Shown: in pieces, positions 1 to 10,185 of the stretch
Position numbering within the stretch: position 1 is the stretch's first letter
Layout of the letters: each line of letters opens with the position of its first letter
DNA from: Ceratopteris richardii
Lineage: Eukaryota > Streptophyta > Polypodiopsida > Polypodiales > Pteridaceae
DNA: 64,000 nucleotides
Direction: 5' to 3'
Assembly: GCA_020310875.1 (NCBI GenBank)
Contig: CM035444.1
Coordinates: 113,144,295 to 113,208,294, forward strand
Translations under genes and position numbers: made by a program
Notes under the pieces: generated by a model
Databases searched by the model: none
Told to the model about the DNA's origin: nothing
What the model saw: only the letters and a program-made list of their open reading frames with translations

Positions 1-1797
1 GGCAATCTTGCGCGTGTGATTGGTGTACTTCCGTTCTATGGTGCAGTACTGGCTACTAGGAGTAACTTGGGGTTGAGCCATAATGGGACAGACGTTCGCC
101 ATGTGGTCGCCACCACAAATATAGCATCTTTTCCCAGGAGCAAACCTCGGGATTTGTTTGTTAGTGACACCTAACTTCTGAGCTACTTTCTCTGCCAGTT
201 CCTCAATTGATGTGGATTGCGTGGAAGAGAGGTTAGAGGCACTATCCGCGTCTTTGTATATCTTGGAAAGCTCTAACTCCTCCCCTAGGTTGTCCTCAAT
301 GTCAATACATATGCGTACACACTCTTCTATGGTCCTAGGGTCCTTCAAGTACACATAAGATCTCAATTTAGTACTTAGCAATCCATCCAGGAATAAATCC
401 ACTTGTTTAGCTGGTGTGGGTAGCTCCGAGATAGGGCATCTTTCTAAGTATTGCCTAAATCTTCTTCCTGCAAGCCTCACGGTTTCTTGAGGGGTTTGCT
501 TGAAGCTGTGAATCAGCGAGGAGGTATTATGCCTTATGCCACTCTTAGAGAATTCAATAATGAAAGCCTCTAGGAGTTGGTCAATGCTCCTGAACTGCCT
601 CTCATTTAGTGGCTGAAACCATGTCAGGGCAGTGTTCCTAAGGGTCAGACCAAAGGCATTGTATTGCGTGAATAGATCCTCCACTTGTTCAGCTCTCAGG
701 ACCTGCCTAAACTCAGCCACATGATCGTATGGATCTCCAGTGCCATCGAAGGAGTTCTTCATGGACTTGACTAGCTGAGTCGGTCTCAAGGTTCTTGTGT
801 GCTCTCTAGGTCGTGGTAGAGGGAACTCATCCACGTTTCTTTGATTCCTATGAGCTCTGAGTATCTCAGGTTCTACTCTATTTGTTTCCGTCCTCGTTCT
901 CTCTCTTCCCACTGGGTTGGCAAAGCTTACTTCTGGTCTATCTCTGCTTCTGTCTCTTTGCATTCCATGAGCTTGGGATGTTCCAGCTCCAGGGTGACCA
1001 TAGGATACATTCGATCTTGGTTGGGGGAAAACAAATTCACCTTTCCAAGTGTAAGCATGCCTCGCATTTTGTGTCACCACAAAGATCCTCTCCGAAGTGT
1101 GATCTAAGTAGGTCACTCTGCCTGGGCTATCAGGATCCTTAAACTCATAGATCATGATTGTCCCTATATCAGTTGGCTGATTAGATTTATACCTCCAAAA
1201 GGCTTTGTCAGTTTCTCGATTGAGGAGCAAATCTATGCTCTTGTTGTCTTGGGGAACCCACTCAGGTGTGATAATTCTAGTGAGAACAGATTTGCCTCGG
1301 GGTGTTCTAGGTTCTATTCCCATGTTTCCTTGTTCCAAGTCACCTAAGTCCGCTTCTGAGATTACATTTCCAAATTCATCTGTCCTATCTGGGTGACTGG
1401 TGACTACGTATATGGTTCCTTCTTTGTCCAGGTATGCACCGTTTTCAAACTTGACAGCTGGGTGCTCTAGTCCTATGGATTGGTCAGGGTTTTTAATCTG
1501 GACCACGGATCTTCCTAGGCCGTCCTCATAGATGCTAGCACCTAATCGGTTGGTCCTAAGGTATTCCAACTGTGTTTTGTAAGGGCCTTCTACCCTGTAC
1601 AAGTAAGGCACACCTGAACTTCCCGTAGGTCTGTCCATGCCTTGAGACATCTCTGACTCACTGGTCTCAGAGCTAGGGTAGTACGAGTGGTGGCTCAACT
1701 GCTGGGCCCAAGACCTAGCAGTGTGGTTAACACTAGCCTCTGAAGATCTAAGGCTTTGTCTCTCCCTTACTAGATGTCGTCCTGATCTAAGGTTCAT
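1..1797 (-). CDS. gag: Gag of element B, partial at window edge
   Basis: The frame is open from an ATG at 1797 to the window edge, 599 codons. The start was chosen because the same N-terminus (MNLR-GRHL) opens the gag of element C at 31836. The first 200 residues are acidic and contain a WVPQDN motif. The retrotransposon Gag core lies at about residues 345-470 (FDGTGDPYDHVAEFRQVLRA, then ALTWFQPL and SLIHSFKQTPQETVRLAGRR). A CX2CX3HX4C zinc knuckle (CYICGGDHMANVC) lies near residue 558. Gag would form the cytoplasmic virus-like particle and bind the element RNA through the knuckle. Gag continues beyond the window, where A has further knuckles. Confidence 0.9.
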   Translation of the reverse strand, partial: MNLRSGRHLVRERQSLRSSEASVNHTARSWAQQLSHHSYYPSSETSESEMSQGMDRPTGSSGVPYLYRVEGPYKTQLEYLRTNRLGASIYEDGLGRSVVQIKNPDQSIGLEHPAVKFENGAYLDKEGTIYVVTSHPDRTDEFGNVISEADLGDLEQGNMGIEPRTPRGKSVLTRIITPEWVPQDNKSIDLLLNRETDKAFWRYKSNQPTDIGTIMIYEFKDPDSPGRVTYLDHTSERIFVVTQNARHAYTWKGEFVFPQPRSNVSYGHPGAGTSQAHGMQRDRSRDRPEVSFANPVGRERTRTETNRVEPEILRAHRNQRNVDEFPLPRPREHTRTLRPTQLVKSMKNSFDGTGDPYDHVAEFRQVLRAEQVEDLFTQYNAFGLTLRNTALTWFQPLNERQFRSIDQLLEAFIIEFSKSGIRHNTSSLIHSFKQTPQETVRLAGRRFRQYLERCPISELPTPAKQVDLFLDGLLSTKLRSYVYLKDPRTIEECVRICIDIEDNLGEELELSKIYKDADSASNLSSTQSTSIEELAEKVAQKLGVTNKQIPRFAPGKRCYICGGDHMANVCPIMAQPQVTPSSQYCTIERKYTNHTRKIA

Positions 1798-3732
1798 ATG
1801 CCTATCTAAGTAGCCCAATTCTTTGCCCAGAGTACAACCTCGTTGCTGGTTACTTTATATTAGTCGCTTGGTTCTTTTTGGTTATTTTATCGTGTTTAAG
1901 GTCTTGTCTGATATCACGTCGTCAGGAATATTTGAATGTTGATTCGCACTTACAGTTGATCGTTCCACGTTAAGTTCTTTCCCTTTAAAATTCTCGACAG
2001 TACAAGGATTATGCCCTTAGCTTGAGCTTGAAAGTTTAGGTATGCTTCAACTTGATAGTTGCCTATCGTCGCCCTGACTTACTCCTACTTCTAATCGTTC
2101 TTAGCCTAAGCTAGGAATTGACGAAGAGGAGTTGAGAGTATTCCGACCTTTCTTGCTGATCCTTGCTCTTTAGTGCTCGAGAAGTTGATTCTCAAGCTTG
2201 TGCAAAACCCTTGCTTGGACGCTCTCAATTGCTTCTCAACAGACCTGCATCAGTCCCAAGATTAGCTCCAAGTTGACCTTTCAATTGACAGACAATTTAT
2301 TTCAGACACTTTTTTAATGACCCTTGTTCCCCCTTTTGTATTGCTAGAAATTTCCTCTAGAGCTCCCTTGGTGTTCCTACCCCTCAGTGTGTCAACTTCC
2401 AAATATCCTATCTGAAAATCAACGCATTATTCTTATACAAAACAATTGAGGGCGTGTAGTATATGCCACGAGCTTTCCGACAAGCCCTAGAGCTCAAAAA
2501 ATGGATTTCGTATGAAAAAGTTATGACCGTTCAGGGTTTAGGGGGTTAACTAGACAAACAGAACCTTTCAGGGGTTTTAATGCATTTTTCTAAGGCCTTT
2601 GTAAGTGTATGAGTATTTGAGAGTGCAAATATGCCCAAAATTTAGCCTAAATTTCCAAAAATTTACCCCTTAATTTTTGCCGAAAATGTCTGTCTGTCGC
2701 GATAGACGGTGTCTGTCGCGATAGACACAAACTATCGTGGGGGCTGTCTGTCGCGATAGACGGTGTCTGTCGCGATAGACGGTGTCTATCGTGGAATTTT
2801 GGTCTGTCGCGATAGACGGTGTCTGTCGCGATAGACGCTGTCTGTCGTGGATTTCTGACTGTCGCGATAGACGGTGTCTGTCGCGATAGACGCTGTCTGT
2901 CGTCTGTCGTGATTTGGTCTGTCGCAATAGACGGTGTCTGTCGCGATAGACGCTGTCTGTCGTGGAATTTCTGTCTGTCGCGATAGACGGGGTCTATCGT
3001 GGATTTCTGTCTGTCGCGATAGACGGGGTCTATCGTGGATTTCTGTCTGTCGCGATAGACGGTGTCTGTCGCGATAGACGCTGTCTGTCGTGGAATTTCT
3101 GTCTGTCGCGATAGACGGTGTCTGTCGCGATAGACGGGGTCTATCGTGGATTTCTGTCTGTCGTGATAGACGGTGTCTGTCGCGATAGACGCTGTCTGTC
3201 GTGGAATTTTGGTCTGTCGCGATAGACGGTGTCTGTCGCGATAGACTGAAAAAACGCAAATTTTTGAGAAACTTCTAGTGATTTAGAGTGCCCTAATGGT
3301 GTAGGTTACCGTGACAAACATGCATTCACAAAATTTTAAGTTTTTCTATCTGTCGCGACAGACAGAGGTCGTCGTCCTGGGATCTGTGCAGAGTCTGTCG
3401 TACCTGCGCACACTGCTGGAGGAGGTGGTACAGCAAGTTCCTGCAACAAAAGCTCAAAAACACACCAAAAACAGATAGCATGCAAGCTCTCTCTCGCCCT
3501 CTCTCACAATGAAATGAGGGAAATGAGGTGGGGGGTGTAATATGACCAAAAAACTGAAATTTTTTGTGGAGATGGAGATGGAGGTGGGAGATGGTGGAGA
3601 TGATGATGGTGATGATGGTGATGCGAAAGTAAGGAAAAATGAAGAAAAATTAAGAGAAAGAAGGATATTACCTATAACTCCAATGTCTCAACTCGACGTC
3701 TTACCATCACATGCTCGTCCTCGAAGCTCTCT
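1798..3732 (-). other. Long 5' leader of element B
   Basis: This non-coding stretch lies between the primer-binding site and the gag ATG. It holds the tandem array at 2687-3246, an isolated palindrome (TCTGTCGCGACAGA) near 3350, and pyrimidine-rich DNA near 3490. Elements A and C have leaders of similar layout. Their shared pyrimidine/CTTGCAG-type stretch between primer site and array could be a splice signal, but that is inference only. Confidence 0.7.
2687..3246. repeat. Tandem array of TCTGTCGCGATAGAC-type palindromic units
   Basis: About 20 copies of a near-palindromic 15-16 bp unit (GTCTGTCGCGATAGAC) are seen. They are mostly in pairs separated by short spacers such as GGTG, GCTG and TGGAATTT. 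The centre TCGCGA is itself a palindrome. The array lies inside the leader of element B. Long open frames across it are a side effect of the repeat. Confidence 0.95.
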
Positions 3733-3749
3733 CCCCGGCAACGGCGCCA
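3733..3749 (-). promoter_or_regulatory. Primer-binding site of element B
   Basis: On the minus strand the sequence TGGCGCCGTTGCCGGGG lies four bases inside the LTR. This is a common primer-binding site of plant Ty3/Gypsy elements and is usually attributed to tRNA-Asp; that attribution is from memory. The identical site is found in element A at 55145-55161. Confidence 0.85.
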
Positions 3750-3753
3750 AATT

Positions 3754-4348
3754 TGGTGTCACTCTAGCACAATGGTGAGTACCAACGTGAGAAGATTCAC
3801 CTCATAATTGTCAATCCGTGGAGACGTGAGGACTAGTATGAAGACTATGAGCAAGTGAAGGCACAAGTGAGTGAGTGAGAAGCACACAAGCATGCACACA
3901 CGTACACACACACGCGCACACAAGGCAAGAACAAGGAGAGGAACAATGGAGTTCTTTTCATTAATCAATAGGTCTCTTACATAAGCTCAATTCACAAACA
4001 ATCTAACCCCAAAAATGAGCTCTCTAGCTCTTTTTATAGTTTTCTAACTAGCTTTGGTCTTGTCCAGACCTAGTGTCCGGCCTAGTTAAAAATTAGGTTC
4101 TAGAGTCTATTTGAGGGCTCAAACAGAGTCTAAAAATTATGAAAATTGATATGTCGCTAGTTCTAATACTCCTCAAGCTCGAGGACTCCTCGGCTTGCAC
4201 AAAATGGAGTCTATTCTACCAAAAACGGGATTTACAATGTTTTTGTAGTGATTAAAATCACTTGAGTCGTAAATAGTCCGTGGGAAAAAAATGATTTGGC
4301 CTTGTTGCCGTATTGTGCATGACTCCTCTGTTGCTTTGTATGCCAACA
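3754..4348 (-). repeat. 5' LTR of element B
   Basis: The 595 bp LTR reads TGTTGGCATAC... to ...GACACCA on the minus strand. It matches the 651 bp LTR of element A over much of its length, with clear divergence in U3. A TATA box (TATAAAAA on the minus strand) lies at 4031-4038 at the same relative place as in A. The right end was set by the TGTTGG start shared with A. Confidence 0.8.
4031..4038 (-). promoter_or_regulatory. TATA box in LTR of element B
   Basis: The minus strand reads CTATAAAAAGAGC. The same box occurs at the matching place in both LTRs of element A (33757-33764 and 55461-55468). Confidence 0.6.
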
Positions 4349-4454
4349 GTCTTCATACAAGTTCAGGGAAAACTTTAGAATAGTAAGCATATAGCATTCC
4401 TTGTGGGCCTCGTGGAGGGTAGCTATCTTACATTGTTGCATTGGGGTGTTAGAA

Positions 4455-5252
4455 TCATCCCCCGTCATATATGTGTATGTGTGTATGTGTTTATGTGTGT
4501 GTATGTACATGTGTGTGTATGTGTCTATCGTTGTGTATGTATATGTGTATGTGATTGTATGTGTGTCTATGTGTATGTGTATGTCTATGTGTGTGTATGT
4601 GAGTGTATGTGTGTGTATGTGAGTGTATATGTGTGTCTGTGTATATGTGTATGTGTGTGTTTTTATGTATGTATGTTGATGTGTGTGTATGTGTATGTGT
4701 ATGTGTGTGTATGTGTGTGTATGTGTGTATATGTATATGTGTGTGTATGTCTATGTTTGTGTATGGATGTGTATGTATGTGTGTATGGATGTGTATGTAT
4801 ATGTGTGTGTGTATGTGCATGTGTGTGTATGCATGTGTTTGTATATGTGTATGTGACTATATGTGTGTGTATGTGTATCTGTGTGTGTCTATGTGTGTGT
4901 CTATGTGTGTGTATGTGAATGTATATGGGTGTGTGTATATGTGTATGTATGTGTTTCTATCTCTATATATATGTGTGTATGTGTGTATGTATATGTGTGT
5001 ATGTGTGTGTATGCATGTCTATGTATGTGTGTATGTGAGTTTATGTGTGTATGTTTATGTGTGTGTCACTTATGTGGTTGTAGGTATGCATGTTAGTATA
5101 TGTATGTGTCTATGTGTACATATATATGTGTGTGTATCTCTATGTGTATGTATGCATGAGTGTATGTGTGTGTCTATGTATGCATGTGTGTAGATACTCA
5201 AATATGTGTGTGTGTGTATATATGTGTATGTGTGTGTGTGTGTGTGTGTCTG
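4455..5252. repeat. TG/TATG microsatellite
   Basis: About 800 bp of (TG)n mixed with TATG, TGTGTATG and similar short units. Several open frames of up to about 200 codons run across it on both strands. Their products are only Cys-Val-Tyr-Met or His-Thr-Ile repeats, so they are not genes. Confidence 0.97.
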
Positions 5253-5339
5253 CTCATAGCACGATGTCACACACCCTTTGTCTCTCTCACTCTCAAGCTC
5301 TTTTGTTCATCAGATCGGGGCACAAGTATGTAGGTAGAA

Positions 5340-5642
5340 TCCAATTATATATTTTGTATTTATGGGCAATCATTTATGTGATGTTTTTGCATCACAAGAA
5401 GTTTAGCAACATCGCTTGGAGCATTGCTAAACATGCGATGCTCTAATTAGTGATGATAATTTTTTTAATTGCAGAAGCGACTGTCACCATCGTTTATGCG
5501 AGCCACCCCTTTGTTTTCTTGAGCATTGCTTATGTGATGCTAGCTAGAAATAACATCGCATACGTGACGCTATCTATAATGGGACCCTATCTATTTTTGT
5601 TTTAATTGGAGGGGTCACTATACTCCCTTATTCCTTGTAGTG
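5340..5642. mobile_element. One end of a CACTA-like DNA transposon
   Basis: The minus strand from 5642 begins CACTACAAGGAATAAGG, which fits the CACTACAAG-type terminal repeat of plant CACTA (EnSpm) elements. The adjoining 300 bp contains repeated short motifs such as ATGCGATGCT, GCATTGCT and TTATGYGA, some in inverted order, as expected for subterminal transposase-binding repeats. I could not find a matching CACTA end to the left, and no transposase is visible. It may be a solo end or a deleted non-autonomous copy. Confidence 0.4.
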
Positions 5643-7480
5643 ATGTGGCTAGCATGTATGCTCAATTTAGTACTCTCCAAGAAACTTTAAGAAAACCCCA
5701 ACCCGATATTAACCTTGACTAGCTTTCCCTTGCTCCATGCACGGACGCCCAATGCTAGCCTATAAAGAGACAAAAAAACATAACGATGCAGAACATATAC
5801 AAGTGATTATGAAGAACAAGGTCATTTATTTTGATCACTTACAGAGAATGCAAATATGTGCAGAAATCAGCATATCACAAGACGACAATATATTTTAGTT
5901 TTTCTCCATAAATGTGTGAAGAGATTGAAGGCGGCACACTACAAAGTACGTACTTCCTCCACTCCAACGTCAAACCAGTGTCTCTTAAACATGAATTGCT
6001 GTTACATGTATATAATCATTAGTATATGAGTTCTGTAATGTGGCAATTGATGATGATCACTGAACTTTCTCGCACATGATCAAATGTCACAAATTATTTT
6101 TGTGAAGTTGGTGATAGGCATGTGATAGTTGCGCTAAAGATTAGTTTCGTTGAGCATGAAGCTTCCACAGTCAACGATGTCACTGAAGAAAACAACACTT
6201 GACATCGAACAGTGAGAGTACTCGGAATTTGAGGATTTCCATCGCTGCACTTAGTTAGGATCTCTTTTGTAGATCTTCTCTCCTTCTCTCTCACATTGCA
6301 AATTGTTTTATTTTTTTAAAGAAGATTTTCACTTCAGTTCTTCAGGCACACAACAGTTGCTGACATTTTCTTTTGTCCAAAAGAAAGTTCGGCAATAGCT
6401 TAGTCTCTCAAACTTCAATTAATAGAAAAAACGATTGTACAAATGAATGGGTCTCGTACCCATGGGATTCCCGAATCCCACAATGCAGAAGTTACTTAAA
6501 CATTGTTAGAAAACATTACAAAGAAGGTTGATAACCCTTTTGTCTCCACTTGTGGGGACCCACTTGTTTTTAATCTTATTGCTCTCAAGGAAAAACACTC
6601 TGTGATGCTTAAATGCGGGGGTTTCTTACATTTGATTTTTTTTCCTAAAAAGAAAAGAGATTTTCCAATCAACCATTCTTTAGGAGGGATACTAAAGTTA
6701 ACGACACACCTCTCTTGCCAGATCTTCGAGATGGTCTCTCCTCTTATAGCATTCCATAATGCTGAGCAACAACTAATCCCTTCACTCAATAGTGCTTGCT
6801 TCGAGTTGATTTGTCCTTACATCAACATGATTTTCCCAAGGGCGCACCAAACCTTCTTGTTTGAAAATTGAAAGGATTTGGTGCTAAAAACCTCGTTACT
6901 TAGAAGAATCCTAAGTTATCGTAAAATTTCACAACAACGATCATTAATGGTTGACTATATATAATTTCACGTGTATTCCAGGTATTAAGAGATTGCTCTA
7001 TAAGTGGCTAATTTTTTAAGCTTGTTTTTTTCATATTTTTATGTACAAGAATCAGAATACTTCCAAACCACTTCCAAACATAATGTTCTGTTGAGACCTT
7101 CGATATTTGAGCCCATATTGGTTTTAGTTCAACATTCGGGCTAGGATAATGATACCTTAAATAATGATGTTTGGTTAAAATTTTCAGTATAGAACCTGCC
7201 CTTTATTATTACTTGGAAATTTTGATTCACCTTATAAGCTGATGCAAAATAGACTATTCACTCGTGAAGGAGTTGTGAAGAACTTTTTGTTTGTGGATGG
7301 AAAGTCCAACTTGAATTATTGAGTGCACCTAGGCTAAATATAATTGCACAAATTCCTCTTCGAGTATGTTGGTAATAGTGTAGAGATTCTATTGTGAATT
7401 AGAGTTTGACTTATAAGCAAGGCATACTCCGATTATAATGTTAACATCTATAGGGGGTCATACTAACTTTTCAACGAGTA
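5643..7480. other. Unrecognised AT-rich DNA
   Basis: I recognise no gene or element here. Opposite-strand open frames of about 100-120 codons overlap at 6496-6871. Neither product resembles a family I know, and the plus-strand one (residues around LKCGGFLHLIFFPKKK) has no clear domain. Both are probably chance frames. Confidence 0.5.
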
Positions 7481-8108
7481 AAAATAACAAACCTCAAGAC
7501 AATGGTTTAATTCTAACACACAATAGAAGAATTCAAATCGTACAAGATTTTGGAAAATAAAGATAGGTAATAATATCTTTCCAATGAATCGTTAATCATG
7601 AGCATTGGACTTCTGAGTAGGAAGGACCAAGCTCTGCAAGCATGCTAACTTTGGAGAAGATGATACAGAGAAAGGGTCAGTGAGCAAGATGTAGATTGTA
7701 TTCACTTCTCTCTTAATACATTTACATAGAGTGATTATATACACTCCATGTCTCCTCTTGGCATTCCACGAATCCTAACAGCCAAAATCTATTCGAAATC
7801 CTCATGGGTTTAAGTTAGTTGTCACATGTTCCCTTCTCCTACAATCTAGGAAATGATGAGGAATCAAATTCATTTTGATTGAGGCTTTGATAGGAGACTT
7901 CAACTACTTGATTTTTGGATTTAAGAATTTTAATTACATCCTCAAATAAAATGTTAAAGCTTTGATACACAAATAATCATGTGAGTATACAAGAGGATGT
8001 GTGTGAAACCTTACAACTAGCTAAAAGGCTAAAGTTTGTTCCAAGGAATATTCTTGGTTTGTTCATGATGAGTTCTTCTTCAAGCATGGTGAAAGGTTGT
8101 TGTTCTAA
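7480..8108 (-). repeat. Probable 3' LTR of Copia remnant I
   Basis: On the minus strand the sequence starts TGTTAGAACAACAACC right after a purine tract (CCTTGAGGGGC) that follows the Copia RNase H region. It later contains a promoter-like stretch (GAGTGTATATAATCAC) near 7735. The outer end is not clear, so the left coordinate is approximate. Confidence 0.5.
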
Positions 8109-8111
8109 CAA

Positions 8112-9150
8112 ATGCCCCTCAAGGTAAAAACATGCTTAAGTCTTCAATGTGAACTGACTATTATACCTGCAATAGCTTTGAGCCAACAAATATTTACTCC
8201 ATCTAGAGCTTTGTTCATTATATCTTTAACTTGTTTATCTATTGGAACAAATGAAACATCAATCTATTTTTCCAAGAGCTTCTCTTTGATAAAATGATAA
8301 TGAAACTCTATATGTTTGGTTCTTGCATGGTATATAGGGTTAGCTGCTAAATGGATTGAGCTCAAGTTGTCTCCAAAAATGTGAGGTTTGGAGCTCACAA
8401 GTCCCAAAACTATATACAACTCCTTCTTCCATATAGCTTCCCGTGTGGTTATTTTCAAGCATCTGTATTCCACTTTAGACATTGAAGATAGTGCTGGTGT
8501 AGGTTGTTTCTCAGAACTCCAATATACAAGTTTAGATCCGGCAAATGCTAGAAATCCTAATGTACTTCTCTTGTCATGTTTGGATCCTGCCCAATCTTCA
8601 TTTGAATATAATTTAAGATCCAAATAATATTTATAAGAGTAGAATATAGCTGCATTGACTGTGTCATTAAGGTACATGAGCACTCTTTTAGCTACATCCA
8701 TATGTGGCTTTCTTGGAGAGTGCATAAACTGACAAAGTAATCCAACAGTAGAGGATGTATCTTGCCTTGTATGTGTAGCAAAAATTAGAATACCCACAAC
8801 ACTTTGATATTCCTTTAGAACTTCTATGTGTTCTCCTTCATAAACACTAAGTTTATGGTTCATCTCCATAGGTCTTCTTGCAAGATTCACATTATCCATT
8901 TTGAACTTAAGAATTAGATCCTGAATATACTTTTTTTGGGTCAAGTACATGCTTTGATCGGTATAGATAATCCACATCCCTAAGAAGAATGTGTGCTCTC
9001 CAAGATTACTGATCTTGAATTCCACTTGCATGTGTTTCTTCATTCTTTCTATTGCAATCATATCATCACCTATCATAATTATATCATTTGCATAAACACA
9101 TAAGTAGATAACTTCATCATGAATCCTTTTGATGAATAATGATGGGTTTA
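8112..9150 (-). mobile_element. pol: Ty1/Copia remnant I: reverse transcriptase end and RNase H
   Basis: The minus strand encodes the C-terminal half of a Copia reverse transcriptase and the RNase H. Recognisable motifs in order are DIIMIGDD, EFKISNLGEHTFFLGM, LTQKKYIQDL, EDWAGSKHDKRSTLGF, IFGDNLSSIHLAANPIYHARTK and the HYHFIKEKL tail. By eye it is only about half identical to the same region of element G, so it comes from a different Copia family. The element is broken and fragmentary. Its gag, protease and integrase are not found next to it; the G-like Copia fragment at 10.2-13.1 kb is a separate element. Confidence 0.85.
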
Positions 9151-9172
9151 CATTGCTAGGTTGGAATCCTTA

Positions 9173-9610
9173 TGTTATACTTTATGGAATAATGGAACAT
9201 TAAATGGATTTTAATGCCTTGAGATTTTTCATGGGATTGTGTTTTGATTTAGCAGGTGAAGAATCATGAGGGCATGAATGCACATGGATTTATTTAGATA
9301 TTTTTTAATATATTTATAATATAGTATTTTATATATTCTTTATAAAAATCATAGATCGTTTAGAGAGTGACGATTTGTAAATAAAGAAGATTTTCATAAA
9401 TCCACGTTTTTTGAAGCACCACCCTCATGATCTTCTATTCAGGATGCACTAAAAAATACCTATAAATACACATACTCTAAAAGACTTGTCCATCATAGTA
9501 TTTGGATGGAGATTGTACCTAATCTTTTGCCCGGTCTCTTGTCTATTTTGCTTTTTTGAGATTTTATTTTTGTATTATCCCTATGTATGTGAGTCTGCAA
9601 GATCCGATCA
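9173..9610 (+). repeat. Candidate LTR, plus strand, unassigned family
   Basis: The stretch starts TGTTATACTTTATGG and ends GATCA. It holds a TATA-like CTATAAATAC near 9460. Four bases further on lies TGGTATTAGATCC, close to the Met-tRNA primer-binding site TGGTATCAGAGCC. No second LTR or coding region was found, so this is a fragment lying between two Copia remnants. Confidence 0.4.
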
Positions 9611-10185
9611 ATAGTGGTATTAGATCCTATGCGAGTCTACAAAGGTGTACTTCTCAATTTCTATTTTTGATTCACGATGTCCATTCATGATCCGACATCC
9701 ATTTTGGTTCACTTATTCTTGTCTGATCTAGGTTTGTGTTTGCCCATTCATATTTTTTTTTACTTTTATCAAATCCGTTAATGTGCTCCTATTGCAATGT
9801 GCTCACTGTAACACTTTCCTCATTGTGTTCACTATACTCACTCTACTCATTGTCCAGTCTCTTGTTTATTTTTCTTTTGTGATATTTTGTTTCTATACTA
9901 TCCATATGTATGTGCGTCTATAAGATCCGGTCAATAGTGGTATCAGATCCTCCACCTGTCTGCAGAGTTGTACTTATCAATTTCTATTCATGATTTAGAA
10001 TGTCTGCTCATGATCCAACATCCATTTTGGTTCACTTATTCTTGTCCGGTCTAGGTTTGCATTTGTCAATTCATATTTTTTTCAATTTTTTTCGAATTTG
10101 TTACTGTGCTCCTATTGTAGTGTGCTCACTATGCTCACTGTGACACTCTGTTCATCGTGTTCACTATACTCAGTGTACTGATTGT
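9531..10185. repeat. Tandem duplication of about 325 bp
   Basis: The segment 9531-9852 is repeated as 9853-10185 with moderate divergence. Each copy starts CCRGTCTCTTGT and carries RATCCGRTCAATAGTGGTAT, so each includes the LTR end and primer-binding-like site, then a T-rich leader and a run of GTGCTCACTRT phrases. Confidence 0.85.

Larger units (their letters stand above)
1..4348 (-). mobile_element. Ty3/Gypsy LTR retrotransposon B, 5' part
   Basis: This is a minus-strand element that runs off the left edge of the window. From right to left it shows a 5' LTR, a primer-binding site, a leader of nearly 2 kb with a palindromic repeat array, and gag. Its gag, leader layout, primer site and LTR resemble those of element A at 33-56 kb, so the two belong to one group. 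The visible part looks whole, with no obvious break. Age cannot be estimated because only one LTR is in view. Nothing beyond gag is visible, so the pol order is inferred from A. Confidence 0.9.

Noticed and set aside
2687-3246. CRISPR-like array of palindromic repeats
   Set aside because: Spacers are short, repeated and irregular, there are no cas genes, and the array lies in a plant retrotransposon leader.
2670-3259. Open frames coding for YRDRHRLSRQT repeats
   Set aside because: They read through the palindromic leader array. The array is explained as non-coding leader of element B.
4401-5446. Long open frames on both strands in the TG-rich region
   Set aside because: They are translations of a (TG)n/TATG microsatellite, with two- or three-residue repeats and no domain. 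Simple repeats of this kind stay open in many frames.
6496-6871. Host gene at 6.5-6.9 kb
   Set aside because: Two overlapping opposite-strand frames of about 100-120 codons without a domain, intron signals or neighbours; best seen as chance.
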